Below, piece by piece: positions 47,297 to 58,700 of a DNA stretch of 64,000 bases (position 1 is its first letter; every line of letters begins with the position of its first letter). The stretch comes from Bubalus kerabau (lineage: Eukaryota > Chordata > Mammalia > Artiodactyla > Bovidae). The translations under genes and the position numbers were made by a program. Location: the NCBI RefSeq assembly GCF_029407905.1, contig NW_026577929.1, forward strand, positions 310,001 through 374,000, read 5' to 3'. The notes below the pieces were generated by a model, which searched no databases, was not told the origin of the DNA, and saw only the letters and a list, made by a program, of their open reading frames with translations.

Positions 47297-48280
47297 CCTG
47301 GCGGCAGTAGCGAGGTCCGAGAGCCTCTCCTGGAACCGGGCGTGGGGACAGGGCTCACCGGGAGCCCCTGGTGGAAGTGGGCAATGCGCCGGGAGCGCGC
47401 CAGGGGCGGGGCGATCCCAGGCGGCGCGGGTCGGGGTTCCGGTCGGGAGGGGGTGGGGGGTGGTAACAGTTGTGCTCTCGGGGGTCCCCACTGCAGCTGG
47501 AAACGCGCTGGGAGTGCGGCAGGGGCGGGGTGAACCCTGGTGGCGCGGGGCGGGGTTTGGCTCCTGGCGGGGGTGGGGGAGGGCTTCCCAGTTGTGCTCT
47601 CGGTGGTGGCCACTGAGGCTGGAAACGCGCCGGGAGCGCACCCGGGGCGGGGTAAACCTGGGCTGCGCGGGTCGAGATTTAGATGGCTGTGGGTGGGGGT
47701 TCGGTCCCAGTTGTGCTCTCCGGGGTCGCCACTGCGGCTAGGAACGCCCATTTCCTATGCTAATGTGTCCCCAAGGATCCACATCTAGTGGGTGCAGCGG
47801 AGGGCTGCGGGCCACAGGTCAGAGAACTGGGACTGCTTGGAGCAGGGAACCACGTATTCCGCCCTCTGTTGGCACATTCTCGGAGCTCCCCAACCTGGCG
47901 GTTGCAGAAAGGCCTCGCCCTTGGTGTCAAGGCCTTTACCGCTCCACCCCTTTGCTGAAAAATCTCAGTCTGCACGGTTTTCCCAAGCAGCCTAGTGTCC
48001 CCTGGAAGTCCAAGGGACAGAACCCTGAACTCTGGCCGGCTGGCCCAGCCCTGCTTCTGGCACTTTGTAGGCCAGCGGGCCCTGGAGCACCTGCTAGGAT
48101 GAGAAAGGGAAGGGTCCGCGAATTGCACCCTAGAAAGTTAGTAGGGTGCATGGATTTCAAACCCTGGTGGCCGCCCAGGCAGCAAAGAAGTGGGGAGGGC
48201 ACCTTGCTGCCCTTTCATGGCAGAATCTGTGGCTGTCCTGATGCATGGGCCTTTTCATGGGGACCTTGTGCAATAAAAGT
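47297..48280 (+). other. CpG-rich block, copy 2b
   Basis: Full-length block between two AT blocks, the most diverged of the five. Minisatellite anchors near 47464, 47587 and 47706; donor site degraded to CAG|GTCAGA (47815-47823); inverted-repeat region retained near 48127; AATAAA at 48272-48277 with the GT-rich run. It begins the 4.46-kb module that ends at 51752. Confidence 0.6.
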
Positions 48281-48677
48281 TTGGTGTTTTGGTACTGAAT
48301 AATTAGAAATTGTAAAAAGTTTAAATTATGTGGTGGTGTAATTAAAAAACAAAACAAAACAAAACCAAGCCCCAAGTGTTTGGCACAGGGAGGTTTAAGT
48401 ATTGAAGGCCTGTTTTCCTTGCACTGTGGTATTCTATTAAGAAGTGTGCAGGATTTTTTTTTTTTTTAAGAAAAGTGTTCGAAGAGCTTGAAACAGGAAA
48501 CCCAGAGGTGCCCCTGTATTTTGGGGAAGGCCTTAGGAGGTCACTTGGAAATGCTGCTGGCTGTGGGGGAGGGGGGCAGATGGGCTGTGCAGGCTTGTCC
48601 TTTGCATTCATGTTCTTGTGTGTAGAAACCCAGCTCGGAGCCATCTCCTGATGTGTAAGAATTTCGCAGACAAACCT

Positions 48678-49140
48678 TGAGCTAAGCAATGCATTTGTTC
48701 CTGAGGAAATGTTTGTCTTAAGCGATGTAAATATGCTATGTATATCTGCTGGACTCTGGCTTCAGGTCGGTTCCCCCAATAGGCTCAGAAGCGACTTGAA
48801 CAAAACAGTATGTTTTCCTCGTACCTTGTTCTCCTAATCTATGTTAAGGAAATGATATATTTGCCTGGAATACTGCCTTTCTTCAAGATTCATGTCAATC
48901 AGTTTTTGGCCCAGGATGACTCACCTGCTGCCAATGTGACCTCAAGGCATGTCGTGGGGGAGGGGCCTGGTGCCATTCCCTGAGACAGTGCCTTTCTTTC
49001 CTTAGCTGACTGCTAGTGCCTGTAGAATATCTGGCTAGAGACCAGCAGGGCGTACACCCCGCCTCAAGTCTAAGTCAGCAGCTTTCTCTATCTCATTTAT
49101 ACTTTAATAACAATTGATGACACAAAAGCTCTGAGCGATC
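48678..49140 (+). mobile_element. Ruminant ERV LTR fragment, copy 3
   Basis: Counterpart of 15958-16440, with a deletion where the other copies have the C-rich run (after ACCAGCAGGG). The final GAGCGATCAAA junction is the same. Confidence 0.5.
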
Positions 49141-49560
49141 AAATCATATCAAATCTTCATTTCAGATTGAAGATGCATTCCATGGTATTGCCATCTTAAG
49201 TCTTTCCATTGTTATGGAATATCTGTCCATGTATTCAGGATAGTTTTCAGCCAGGGTGTATAATTTCCAGTGTGCCAGTCTTGTCATCCTCGTTACATCC
49301 ATGGCAAAGTGTTGTATTCATGTTGACATTATTGAAAGGGAATTTTTTTAAATTCCTTTTCAGATTATTATCTGCTAATATATACAGAAAAAACTGTGTA
49401 ATCTTTCGTTTTTATCAGTTCGGACAGCTTGATAGTTGTCTTTAAATTCTTTCCTTTCTCATACTTTAAGATTTTCCGGGCACCGTACATGTACTGCCTC
49501 ACCCCTAATCTCAGTCATGTGTTCAAAGGACTTCTGTCCTTTATTTGTTTACTTATTTTT
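49141..49560 (-). mobile_element. Old L1 ORF2 fragment, antisense, copy 3
   Basis: Counterpart of 16441-16860 with more substitutions. Plus-strand frames here (49209-49445, 49429-49653) are chance frames in the antisense of a dead element. Confidence 0.5.
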
Positions 49561-49831
49561 TGCAACATTGAATTCGTTTTGACTATGCTGGGTCTCTGCT
49601 GCAAGATGGAAGTTGCTAGGACCTCTGGACTGCAGTCTTCCATCTCCTACTGACCTCTTGTTGACCTCTGCAGAATCCTGGTTAGCGGGAGCTTGTTAGT
49701 TCCTTGTTCCTTACCAGGACCTCCTGTGGTAAGTGTTTTTCTCTTCTCTGTTGCCTGGTAAGGGTGGATGGTCATTGGCATCCCAAAGCTAGCTAGAAGT
49801 CAATTATTTAGGCAGGCTTGTGCATAGATAT

Positions 49832-50126
49832 GGGAGAAGGCAATGGCACCCCACTCCAGTACTCTTGCGTGGAAAATCCCATGGATGGAGGAGCCTGGTA
49901 GGCTGCAGTCCATGGGGTGGTTAAGAGTCGGACACCACTGAGCGACTTCACGTTCACTTTTCACTTTCATGCATGGGAGGAGGAAATGGCAACCCACTCC
50001 AGTGTTCTTGCCTAGAGAACCCCAGAGACTGCGGGGCCTGGTGGGCTGCCGTCTATGGGGTCGCACAGAGTCGGACACGACTGAAACGACTTAGCAGCAG
50101 CGGCGGTGGCAGCAGCAGCAGAAGCA
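49832..50126 (+). mobile_element. Bov-A2-type SINE, copy 3
   Basis: Same insertion site: GTGCATAGATAT at 49820-49831 and a degraded match (AGGCATCGATAT) at 50127-50138. This copy is the least altered: it keeps the segment AGTACTCTTGCG lost in the other two, and GAGTCGGACACGACTGAAACG near the 3' end. The tail is a mixed CAG/CGG run. Confidence 0.88.
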
Positions 50127-50810
50127 AGGCATCGATATCAAAAGGGCTGCAAACAGTCAGGAAGGATCACATATGTCACCGTGAAACACTACTTCTCCAC
50201 TTAGCCAAAGCTAACCAAAGATTTCTGTTCTAGGTCAACCTAGAAGAGATCACTTAAGAGGTAAAGAAACTTAAACTCCATTAGCAAAGGCAGTTCGACA
50301 TCTCAAGAAAACTTGTGCTAGGCACAGAACTCTTTTCTGGGGGTCCACTTTCCCTACAACCTCCTTATCCCATTCTGTACCCATTCCTTTGCTTCTCCCA
50401 TCCTGAAACTGCCACCTGTAAGACAGAACTACTTCGTTTTCCTTCCTCAAGTGCCATTGCATTCCACATACTTTCTTGATATAACAAGTCATACATTTCC
50501 CTTCAGCAACCAAGAACTGACTTTTATATTGGCATTGCCTATAGCCCGCCCCACTCCCCCCACCCCCAAGAACAGAACAAAACAAAACAAAACAAAACAA
50601 TTGCTTTCTTACATTTAACATGTCAGGATGGTGCCAGACACTATTCATGGAGAGTCAAAAATCTCTTTTGTTTCTGTGTAAAAGGGAGGTCCTTTCAAGT
50701 CGTGAATGTTTCAGAACTTTCATTTATTTGGAAATGACCTAGCTATTCAATACACTGTCGTCACAAGGATAGAAACTCGGGTAACCAAAACACCTGGAGA
50801 AACGTTTGTT

Positions 50811-50990
50811 AGTTCAGTTCAGTTCAGTTGCTCAGTCGTGTCTGACTCTTTGGGACCCCGTGGCCTGAAGGACGCCAGGCTTCCGTGTCCGTCACCAGCT
50901 CCAGGGGCTTGCTCAAACTCATGTCCATCGAGTCAGTGATGCCATCCAACCATCGTACCCTTGTCATCCCCTTCTCCTCTGCCTTCAATC
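50811..50990. mobile_element. BovB/Bov-tA-related retroposon fragment, copy 3
   Basis: Counterpart of 18118-18297; reads GCTCAGTCGTGTCTGACTC, closer to the ruminant consensus than the other copies. Confidence 0.7.
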
Positions 50991-51588
50991 AAGACTATGA
51001 GAGGCAGATATTTTAGAGTATAATTATTGTAAAGAGTTTGTCTAAAAGCTCATATCACATTTACATTTTTTACTTTTGTTGTTGTCGTTTCCAGGTAGTT
51101 TCTTGCTGACAAGCTTGTGACAGATATAACAATAGAGCAATTTTTACCTCAAAAGAAACCTAGGCACTATGAACATGTTGTGCTTAATGTTGTTGACTCT
51201 TAGACATGTCTATAATGGAGGAGCAAAACCAAAAATACTAGATATTTAATATTGACTAGTTCCCAGTTCACGGGACTCTGACATTCATTTAGGTCAATGT
51301 TTTCTTGTATTTCCAGCAGTTTGATTTGGAAGGGCTGCCTTGTCTTGAGACCATTGAAATCAGAACACAGAACTTGAGCAATATTATCAAAAAACACAGG
51401 GCTCACACTGACACATACCTTAATCCAAACAGACAGACAAGACATCTTCCAGGTTTCCGCCTGAGATTTAAAATATTTCTTTGAGCCAGTCTTCTGGGGA
51501 GTGGGGGGATGGAGGTGGCAGTAAGGCAGGCTTGGGTAACAAGCTAATTGTTGGTCATTGCATATGCAAAGAACCAGCTTTCCGGGTT

Positions 51589-51614
51589 CCAAGGAAAAAA
51601 GTTTCCTTGGTAAC
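51589..51614. promoter_or_regulatory. Palindrome with RFX/X-box-like site, copy 3
   Basis: Same 9-bp inverted repeat and GTTTCCTTGGTAAC motif as 18897-18922, unchanged, about 140 bp before the CpG-rich block. Confidence 0.35.
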
Positions 51615-51752
51615 CAACTTTGTCTGGTTCTATAGAATATCATGGCCCTCCTAGGTCAGGTCATCTTGCCTTTCTGTAGTCCTCGTTTTATCCCTAAATC
51701 ATAGACAGCTTGGATTGTCTCTGTGGGGTGTATGTATTGTCCTCATGTTTGA

Positions 51753-52736
51753 CCTGGCGGCAGCAGCGAGGTCCGAGAGCCTCTCCTGGAACCGGGCGTG
51801 GGGACGGGGCTCACCGAGAGCCGCTGGTGAAGGTGGGCAGCGCCCCTGGAGCGCGGCAGGGGTGGGGCGCGCCGGGAGGCGCAGGGCGGGTGTCGGCTCC
51901 TGGCGAGGGTAGGGGAGGGCTTCCCAGTTGTGCTCTCGGAGATGGCCACTGCGGCTGGAAACGCGCCGGGAGCGCAGCCAGGGTGGGGTAAACCTGGGCT
52001 GCACAGGTCGTGATTCCGCTCGCTGTGGGTGGGGGGTCGGTCCCTGTTGTGCTCCCGGGGGTCGCCAATATGGCTGGGAACCCGCCGGGAGCCCGGCAGG
52101 GCCGGGACGAAACCTGGCGGCGCGGGGCGGGGTGGGGGGGTCCGTTCGCAGCAGGGGTCGGCTCCTGGCAGGGGTGGGGGAGGGCTTTCCAGATGTGCTG
52201 TTGGGGGTCGCCATTGCGGCTGGGAATGCCCATTTCGTGAACTCCTGGATCCCCAAGGATCGGCATCCATTGGCCACAGCGGAGGGGTGCGGAACACAGG
52301 TAAGGGAACGGGGACTGCGTGGAGCAGGGAACCATGTATTCCGCCCTGTGTTGGCACAGTCTCAGAGCTCCCCAACCTGGCGGTCGCAGGAAGGCCTCGT
52401 CTTTGGGGTCAAGGCCTTTACCACTCCACCCCTCTGCTGAAAATCCTCAGAGTCTGCGCGGTTTTCCCAAGCAGCCTAGTGTCTGCTGGAAGTCCAAGGG
52501 ACAGAACCCTGAATTCTGGCCGGCTGGCCCAGCCCTGCTTCTGGCACTTTGTAGGCCAGCGGGCCCTGGAGCACCTGCTAGGATGGGAAAGGGAAGGGTA
52601 TGCGAATTGCACCCTGGTGGCCGCCGAGGCAGCAAAGAAGAGGGGAGGGCACCTTACTGCCCTTTAATGGCAGACAGAATCTGTGGCTGTCCTGCTGCGT
52701 GGGCCTTTTCATGGGGACCTTGTGCAATAAAAGTTT
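51753..52736 (+). other. CpG-rich block, copy 2c, joined to satellite I
   Basis: Sister of 19061-20043 at the satellite I border: anchors at 51924, 52044 and 52190, intact CAG|GTAAGG (52297-52304), the shared internal deletion after GCACCCT, and AATAAA (52726-52731). Satellite I starts at about 52737, six bases after the signal. Frames differ from those of the sister copy (frameshifts), arguing against coding. Confidence 0.6.
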
Positions 52737-55700
52737 ACCGGTGACCTTAGGGAACTTCCCAGTGTGCTTCTGACAGATGAGGGATGCTGTGGAGTTGGCG
52801 GGGCCTCTCAGGACTCTGCTGGGTTTGGCGCAATGGAAGAGGGCCTCATCTCCAGGGAAGGCAGGAACCTCAGGCTTCCTCTCCGTTTCGGACTCCGACC
52901 GCAGGGTCCCTGCAGAGTTGGGACAGGAGAGTCAGGAATCGTCTTGTCTGAGGAAGGGAACTCCGCTTGCCTCTCGAGGTGCTCAGGGGGTCTCAGGCCC
53001 CTTGTTGAGCTGTGTGTGGAACCTGCGGGTATTTCCGGAAATGCACGACGGTGACAGTGCCCCTTCGTGTTGTGCCTTCACCCACTGGGTTGCCTTCAAA
53101 GAGGTGTCTGGGCCTCGGGTTCTTTTTAAGAGTGGACCGGGAAATCGGGGTCTTTCGGCATGTGGGACCACCCACGGGGCTAGTCTCAAATTTCCTAGTG
53201 AGGCCGGCTTCATCCTGACGTGTGCCGGGAAGGCCGGGGACCCTTCCAGACAACGCAGGGGGATCGACTCTCCTGTCGCCATCAGGAGGGGAGAAGGGGC
53301 TCAGATGAAGTGGGGCCGGAACCCTTGGTGTTACCCTCGAGAGAAACCGGCGTGTGGGGGACTTTTGGGGGTTGCATGAAAGGAGTCAGGTACCATTTCG
53401 CACTTCAGGAAAGAACCTGGGACTTCCCTTGAGACGCCGTAGCGGGCAAGGGCCTTATTTTGCGAAGACGTTGGAACCATGTGGATTTTCTCGAGTTGCG
53501 GTGGGATTCTAGAGTTACGACGGGGATTTCAGGCTTCCTCTTGTGTTGGCTCCGGGAAGCCTAATCTTCCATTCGAGTTGCGAGGGAAAGCTTGGGGTTG
53601 CACTCGAGTCACTGCAGGGCCAAAGAGACCTCATCTAGGCCTGTGTCCGGGACTTAACGTTCCTCTCAAGGGAAGACAGGGATCTCAGGGTGGCGTTCCA
53701 GACTCCCCCGGGGAGTCAGGCCTAGCCTCGAGGGCAAGCAAAGGATGCCGCTCTCCTCTCAAGTCGCGACGCAGATCTCTTGGAGCCCACTGAGTGGCCT
53801 CAAGGGAGTCAGGCCTTCTCTTCAGTTTGGAGAGAGGACTCAGGATTGCGGTCTGGGTCAGGCAGGAAAAGAAGGCCCTCACCTCGCGAGGATGGGGGCT
53901 TCTCAGGGGTTTCCTCGAGCTGCGGCGCCCGTGGGGGTTTTTCACGAGGCAAGACGAGGATCTCAGGGAGCCTCTCGTGCGGTGCCAGGGAAGTCAGGTC
54001 TCTGTGCGCGTGGCGAGGGGGAGCGCGTCATGGCTCTCGAGTCATGGGAGAGGACTAGGGCCTCCAGACGCGTTGAAGAAGGACACTCGAGGTCTTTCTG
54101 GGGTTGCGGCGGGAAAGCCTCATTTCCCTCGACTTCTGCCAGGGACCTGAGGGAACTTCCCATGGTGCCTCTGATAGGTGAGGGATGCTGTGGAGTTGGC
54201 GGGGCCTCTCGGGACTCCGCTGGGCTTGGCGCAATGGAAGAGGGCCTCATCTCGAGGGGAGACAGGAAACTTAGGCTTCCTCTCCTTTTCGGACTCCAAC
54301 CACAGGGTCCCTGCAGAGTTGGGACAGGAGAGTCAGGCCTCGTCTTGTCTGAGGAAGGGAACTCCGCTTGCCTCTCGAATTGCTCAGGGTGTCTCACGTA
54401 CCTCGTCGAGCTGTGTGTGGAAACCGCGGGTTTTTCCGGACGACTCACGGGGGTGTCAGTGCCCCTTCGAGTGGTACCTTCACCCACAGGGTTGCCTTCG
54501 AAGAGGGTTCCGGGCCTCGGGTCCTTCTCAAGAGCGGACCGGGGAATCGGGGGCGTTCGGCATGTGGCACCACCCACGTGGTTCGTCTCGAATTTCCCCG
54601 TGAGACCGGCCTCATCCTGAGGTGCGCCGGGAAGGCCGGGAACCCCTTCTGGACCACGCAGGGGAATCGCCTCTCCTGTCGTGATCAGGAGGGGAGAAGG
54701 GGCTCAGATGAAGCTGTGCCAGGACTCTCGGTGTTCCCCTCGAGGGAACCCGGCGTGTCAGGGAACTTTTGGGTGTCGTACGAAGGGTGTCAGGTACCGT
54801 TTCGCCCTTCAGGGCGGAACATGGGACTTCCCTTGAGACGCCGTAGTGGGCAAGGGCCTCATCTTGCGAAGACGTTGAAACCACGTGTTTTTTCTCGATT
54901 TGCGGTGGGATTCTCGAGTGACGACGGGGATTACAGGCTTCCTCCTCTGTTGGCCCTGGGAAGCCCCGTCTTCCATTCGAGTGGCGAGGGAAAGCTGGGG
55001 GCTGCCTTGAGTCACTGCAGGGCCAAAGAGACCTCATCTAGGCGTGTGTCCAGGACCTAATGTTCCTATCCAGGGAAGGCAGGGATCTCGGGGTTGCATT
55101 CCAGGATCCCCCGGGGTGCCAGGCCTCGTCTCGAGGGGGGCCAAGGACTCCGCTGTCCTCCCGAGTCGCGACGCGGATCTCTTGGAGCCCCCTAGTGGCC
55201 TCAGTGGAGTCAAGCCTCCTCTTCATTTTGGAGAGAGGGCTCGGGATTGTTCTCCAGGCCATGTAGGAAAAGAAGGCCCTTCACCTCGTGAGGACGGGGG
55301 CGTCTCAGGGGTTTCCTCGAGCTGCGGCGCCCTTGGGGGTTTTCTCGCGAGGCACGACGAGGATCTCAGGGAGCCTCTCGTGCGGCGCCAGGGAAGTCAG
55401 GTCTCCGTGCCCGTGGCGAGGGGGAGCGCGTCATGGCTCTCGAGTCACGGGAGGGGACTAGGGCCTCGAGACGCGTTGAAGAGGGACTATCGAGGTCTTT
55501 CTCGGGTTGTGTCGGGAAAAGTCATTTCCCTCGACTTCTGCCGGGGACCTTAGGGAACTTCCCAGGCTGTCTCTGAGAGTTGATGGATACTGTGGAGTTG
55601 GTGGGGCCTCTCGGGACTCCGCTGGGTTTGTCGCAATGGAAGAGGGCCTCATCTCGCGGGGAGGCAGGAACCTCAGACTTCCTCTCTGTTTCGGACTCAG

Positions 55701-58700
55701 ACCGCAGGGTCCCTGCAGAGTTGGGACAGGAGAGTCAGGCTACGTCTTTTCTGAGGAATGGAACTCCGCTTGCCTCTCGAGTTGTTCATCGGGTTTCAGG
55801 CCCCTTGTCAAACTGTGTGTGGAATCTGCAGGTTTTTCCAGATGATGCACGGGGGTGTCAGTGATCCTTCGATTTGTGCCTTCATCCACAGGGTTGCCTT
55901 CGAAGAGGTGTCCGGGCATCGGGTTCTTATGAAGAGCGGACTGGGAAATCGGGGTCGTTCAGCATTTGGCAGCACCCACGTGGGTTGTCTCGAATTTCCT
56001 CATGAAACCGGCCTCATCCTGAGGTGTGCCGCGAAGGTCATGAAACTCTTCCAGACAAAGCAGAGGAATCAACCCTCCTGTGGCGATCAGGAGGGGAGAA
56101 GTGGCTCAGATGAAGTGCTGCTGGGAACCTCGGTGTTTCCCTCAAGTGAGACAGGTATGTCGGGTAACTTTTGGGGTCGCATAAAGCGTTCCAAGTACCG
56201 TTTCACTCTTCAAAATGGAACGTTGGACTTCTCTTGAGGTGCTCCAGCGGGCAAGGGCCTCATCTTGGAATGACTGCGGAACCACTTGGTTTTTCTCGAG
56301 TTGCGATGGGATATTTGAGTTACCACAGGGAATTCATGCTTTCTCTTGTGTTGGCCCACAAAAGTCTTATCTTCCATTCGAGATTCGAGGAAGAGCTGGA
56401 GGTGCGCTCTAGTCACTGAAGGCAAAAGAGACCCCACCAAGGCTTGTGTGCAGGACCTAATGTTCATCTCAAGACTCGACAGAAATCTCGGGGTTGCATT
56501 CCAGACTCACCTTGGAGTCAGGCCTCGTCTCGAGGGGAAGCAAAGGACTCTGCTCTCCTCTCGAGTCGGACGGGTATGTCTTGGAGCCCACTGAGTGGCT
56601 TAAAGTGAGTCAAACCTCCTCTGGTGTTTGGAGGGAGGACACGGGATTGCTCTCCAGGCAATGCATGAAATGAAGGCCCTCATCTCCCGATGACTGGGGC
56701 GTCTCGTAGGTTTTCTCGAGCTGTGGCGCTAGTGTGGGGTTTCTCACGAAGTAAGACTGGGAGCTCAGTGAGCCTCTCACGTGGTGCCAGGGCAGTCAGG
56801 TCTCTATGCACGTGGTGAGAGGGAGCCCGTCATTGTTCTCGAGTCATGGTAGGGGAATTGGGCCTGAAGACATGTTAAAGAAGGACTCTCAAGGCCTTTC
56901 TTGGGTTGCAGCAGGAAACCCTGGGTTCCATCGACTTGTGCCAGTGACCTCAGGAAGCTTCTCAGCGTGCCTCTGAGAAGTCAGGGTCACTGTGGAGTTG
57001 GGAGGGGCCTCTCGGAACTCCACTGGGTTTGGTGCAATGGAAGAGGGCCTCATGACAAGTTGAGGCAGGAACCTCAGGGTTCCTCTCCTGGCTTCGAATG
57101 CGCCGGATCTGACTCGGATCCCAGAGTCCCTGCAGAGTTGGGACAGGAGAGTCAGGCCTCGTCTTGTGTGGAGGAATGGAACTCCGCTTGACTCTCGCGT
57201 TGTTCATGGGGTGACAGGCCACTTGTCGATTTGTATGTGGAACTTGCGGGTTTTTCTGGACGATGCACCGGGGTGTCACTGCCCCTTCGTGTTGTGCCTT
57301 GATCCACAGGATTGCCTTCGAGTTGGGTTCTGCCATCGGGTTCTTATCAAGAGCGGACCAGGGAATCGGGGTCTTTTGGCATGTCGCACCACCCATGAGG
57401 CTATGTCTCGAATTTCCTATTGAGACTGGCCTCATCTTGATGTGCGCCAGGAAGTTCGGGAACGCCTTCCAGACAAAGCAGGGGAATCGAACCTCCTGTC
57501 GCGATCAAGAGGGGAGAAGAGTCTCAGATGAAGTGGTGCCGGGAACCTCGGTGTTCTCCTCAAGTGAGACTGGTATGTCGGGGAACTTTTGGGGTCGCAT
57601 CAAGGGTTCCAAGTAACTTTTCGCTCTTCAATACAGATCGTGGGACTTCTCTTGAGACGCTGTATCGGGCAAGGGCCTCATCTTTCGATGACGGGGGAAC
57701 CACGTGGTTTTTCTTGAGTTGTGGCGGGATTCTCGAGTTACGACGGGGAATTCAGGCTTCCTCTTCAACTGGCCCAGGGAAGTCCAGTTTTCATTCGAAT
57801 TGCGAGTTAGAACTGGGGATTGCTCTCGAGACACTGCAGGGCCAAATAGACCTCATCTAGGCTTGTGTCCAGGACCTAATGTTCCTCTGCTGGGGCGACA
57901 GCGATCTCGGCATTGCATTCTCGACTCACCCTGGGAATCAGGCCTCGTCTCGAGGGGAAGCCAAGGACACCGCTCTCCTCTCGAGTCGCGACGGGTATAT
58001 CTTGGAGCTCACTGTGTGGCCTAAAATGAGTCAAGCCTCCTGTGGAGTTTGGAGAGAGGACTCAGGATTGCTCTCCAGGCCATACAGGAAAAGAAGGCCC
58101 TCATCTCATGAGGACTGGGGCGTCTCGTGTGTATTCTCGAGCTGCGGCTCCAGTGTGGTGTTGCTCACGAGGTATAATGGGGAGCTCAGGGAGCCTCTCC
58201 TGTGGCGCCAGGGAAGTCAGGTTTCTATGCGCGTGGCTAGGGGGAGCGCGTCATTGCTCTCGAGTCATGGTAGGGGAATCGCACCTCAAGACGCGTTGAA
58301 GAAGGACTCTCGAGGTCTTTTACGGGTTGGGGCAGGAAACCCTTGGTTCCCTCGACTTGTGCCGGTGATCTCAGGAAGGTCTAAGGGTGCCTCTGAGAAG
58401 TCAGGGATACTGTGCAGTTGGGAGGGGCCTCTCAGGACTCCACTGGGTTCGGTGCAATGGAAGAGGGCCTCATCTCGAGTGGAGGCAGGAAACTCATGTT
58501 TCCTCTCCTGACTTCCCCTGGGCCAGATCTGACTCGGATCGCAGTTTCGCTGCAGAGTTCGAACAGGAGAGTCAGGCCTCGTCTTGTGTGGAGGAATGGA
58601 ACTCTGCTTGCCTCTCCAGTTGTTCACGGGGTGACAGGTCACTTCTCGAGCTGTGTGTGGTACCTGCGGGTTTCTCCGGACGATACCTGGGGGTGTCAGT

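Larger units (their letters stand above)
48281..51752. other. AT-rich block with nested retroposons, copy 3
   Basis: Third copy of the AT block, more diverged from the other two over most of its length (it lacks the ACTTAGTTTAGCACC stretch before 50765 and the C-run before 49060), but matching the first copy in the last few hundred bases. Same nested elements. Unrecognised parts: 48281-48677, 49561-49819, 50139-50810 and 50991-51588. A 147-codon minus frame (51200-51643) has no recognisable domain. Confidence 0.6.

Noticed and set aside
53745..54620. 291-codon plus-strand open frame in satellite I (similarly 269 codons at 21102-21911)
   Set aside because: Lies wholly within 1.4-kb satellite units; neighbouring units break the frame, and parallel long frames on the other strand show low stop density rather than coding.
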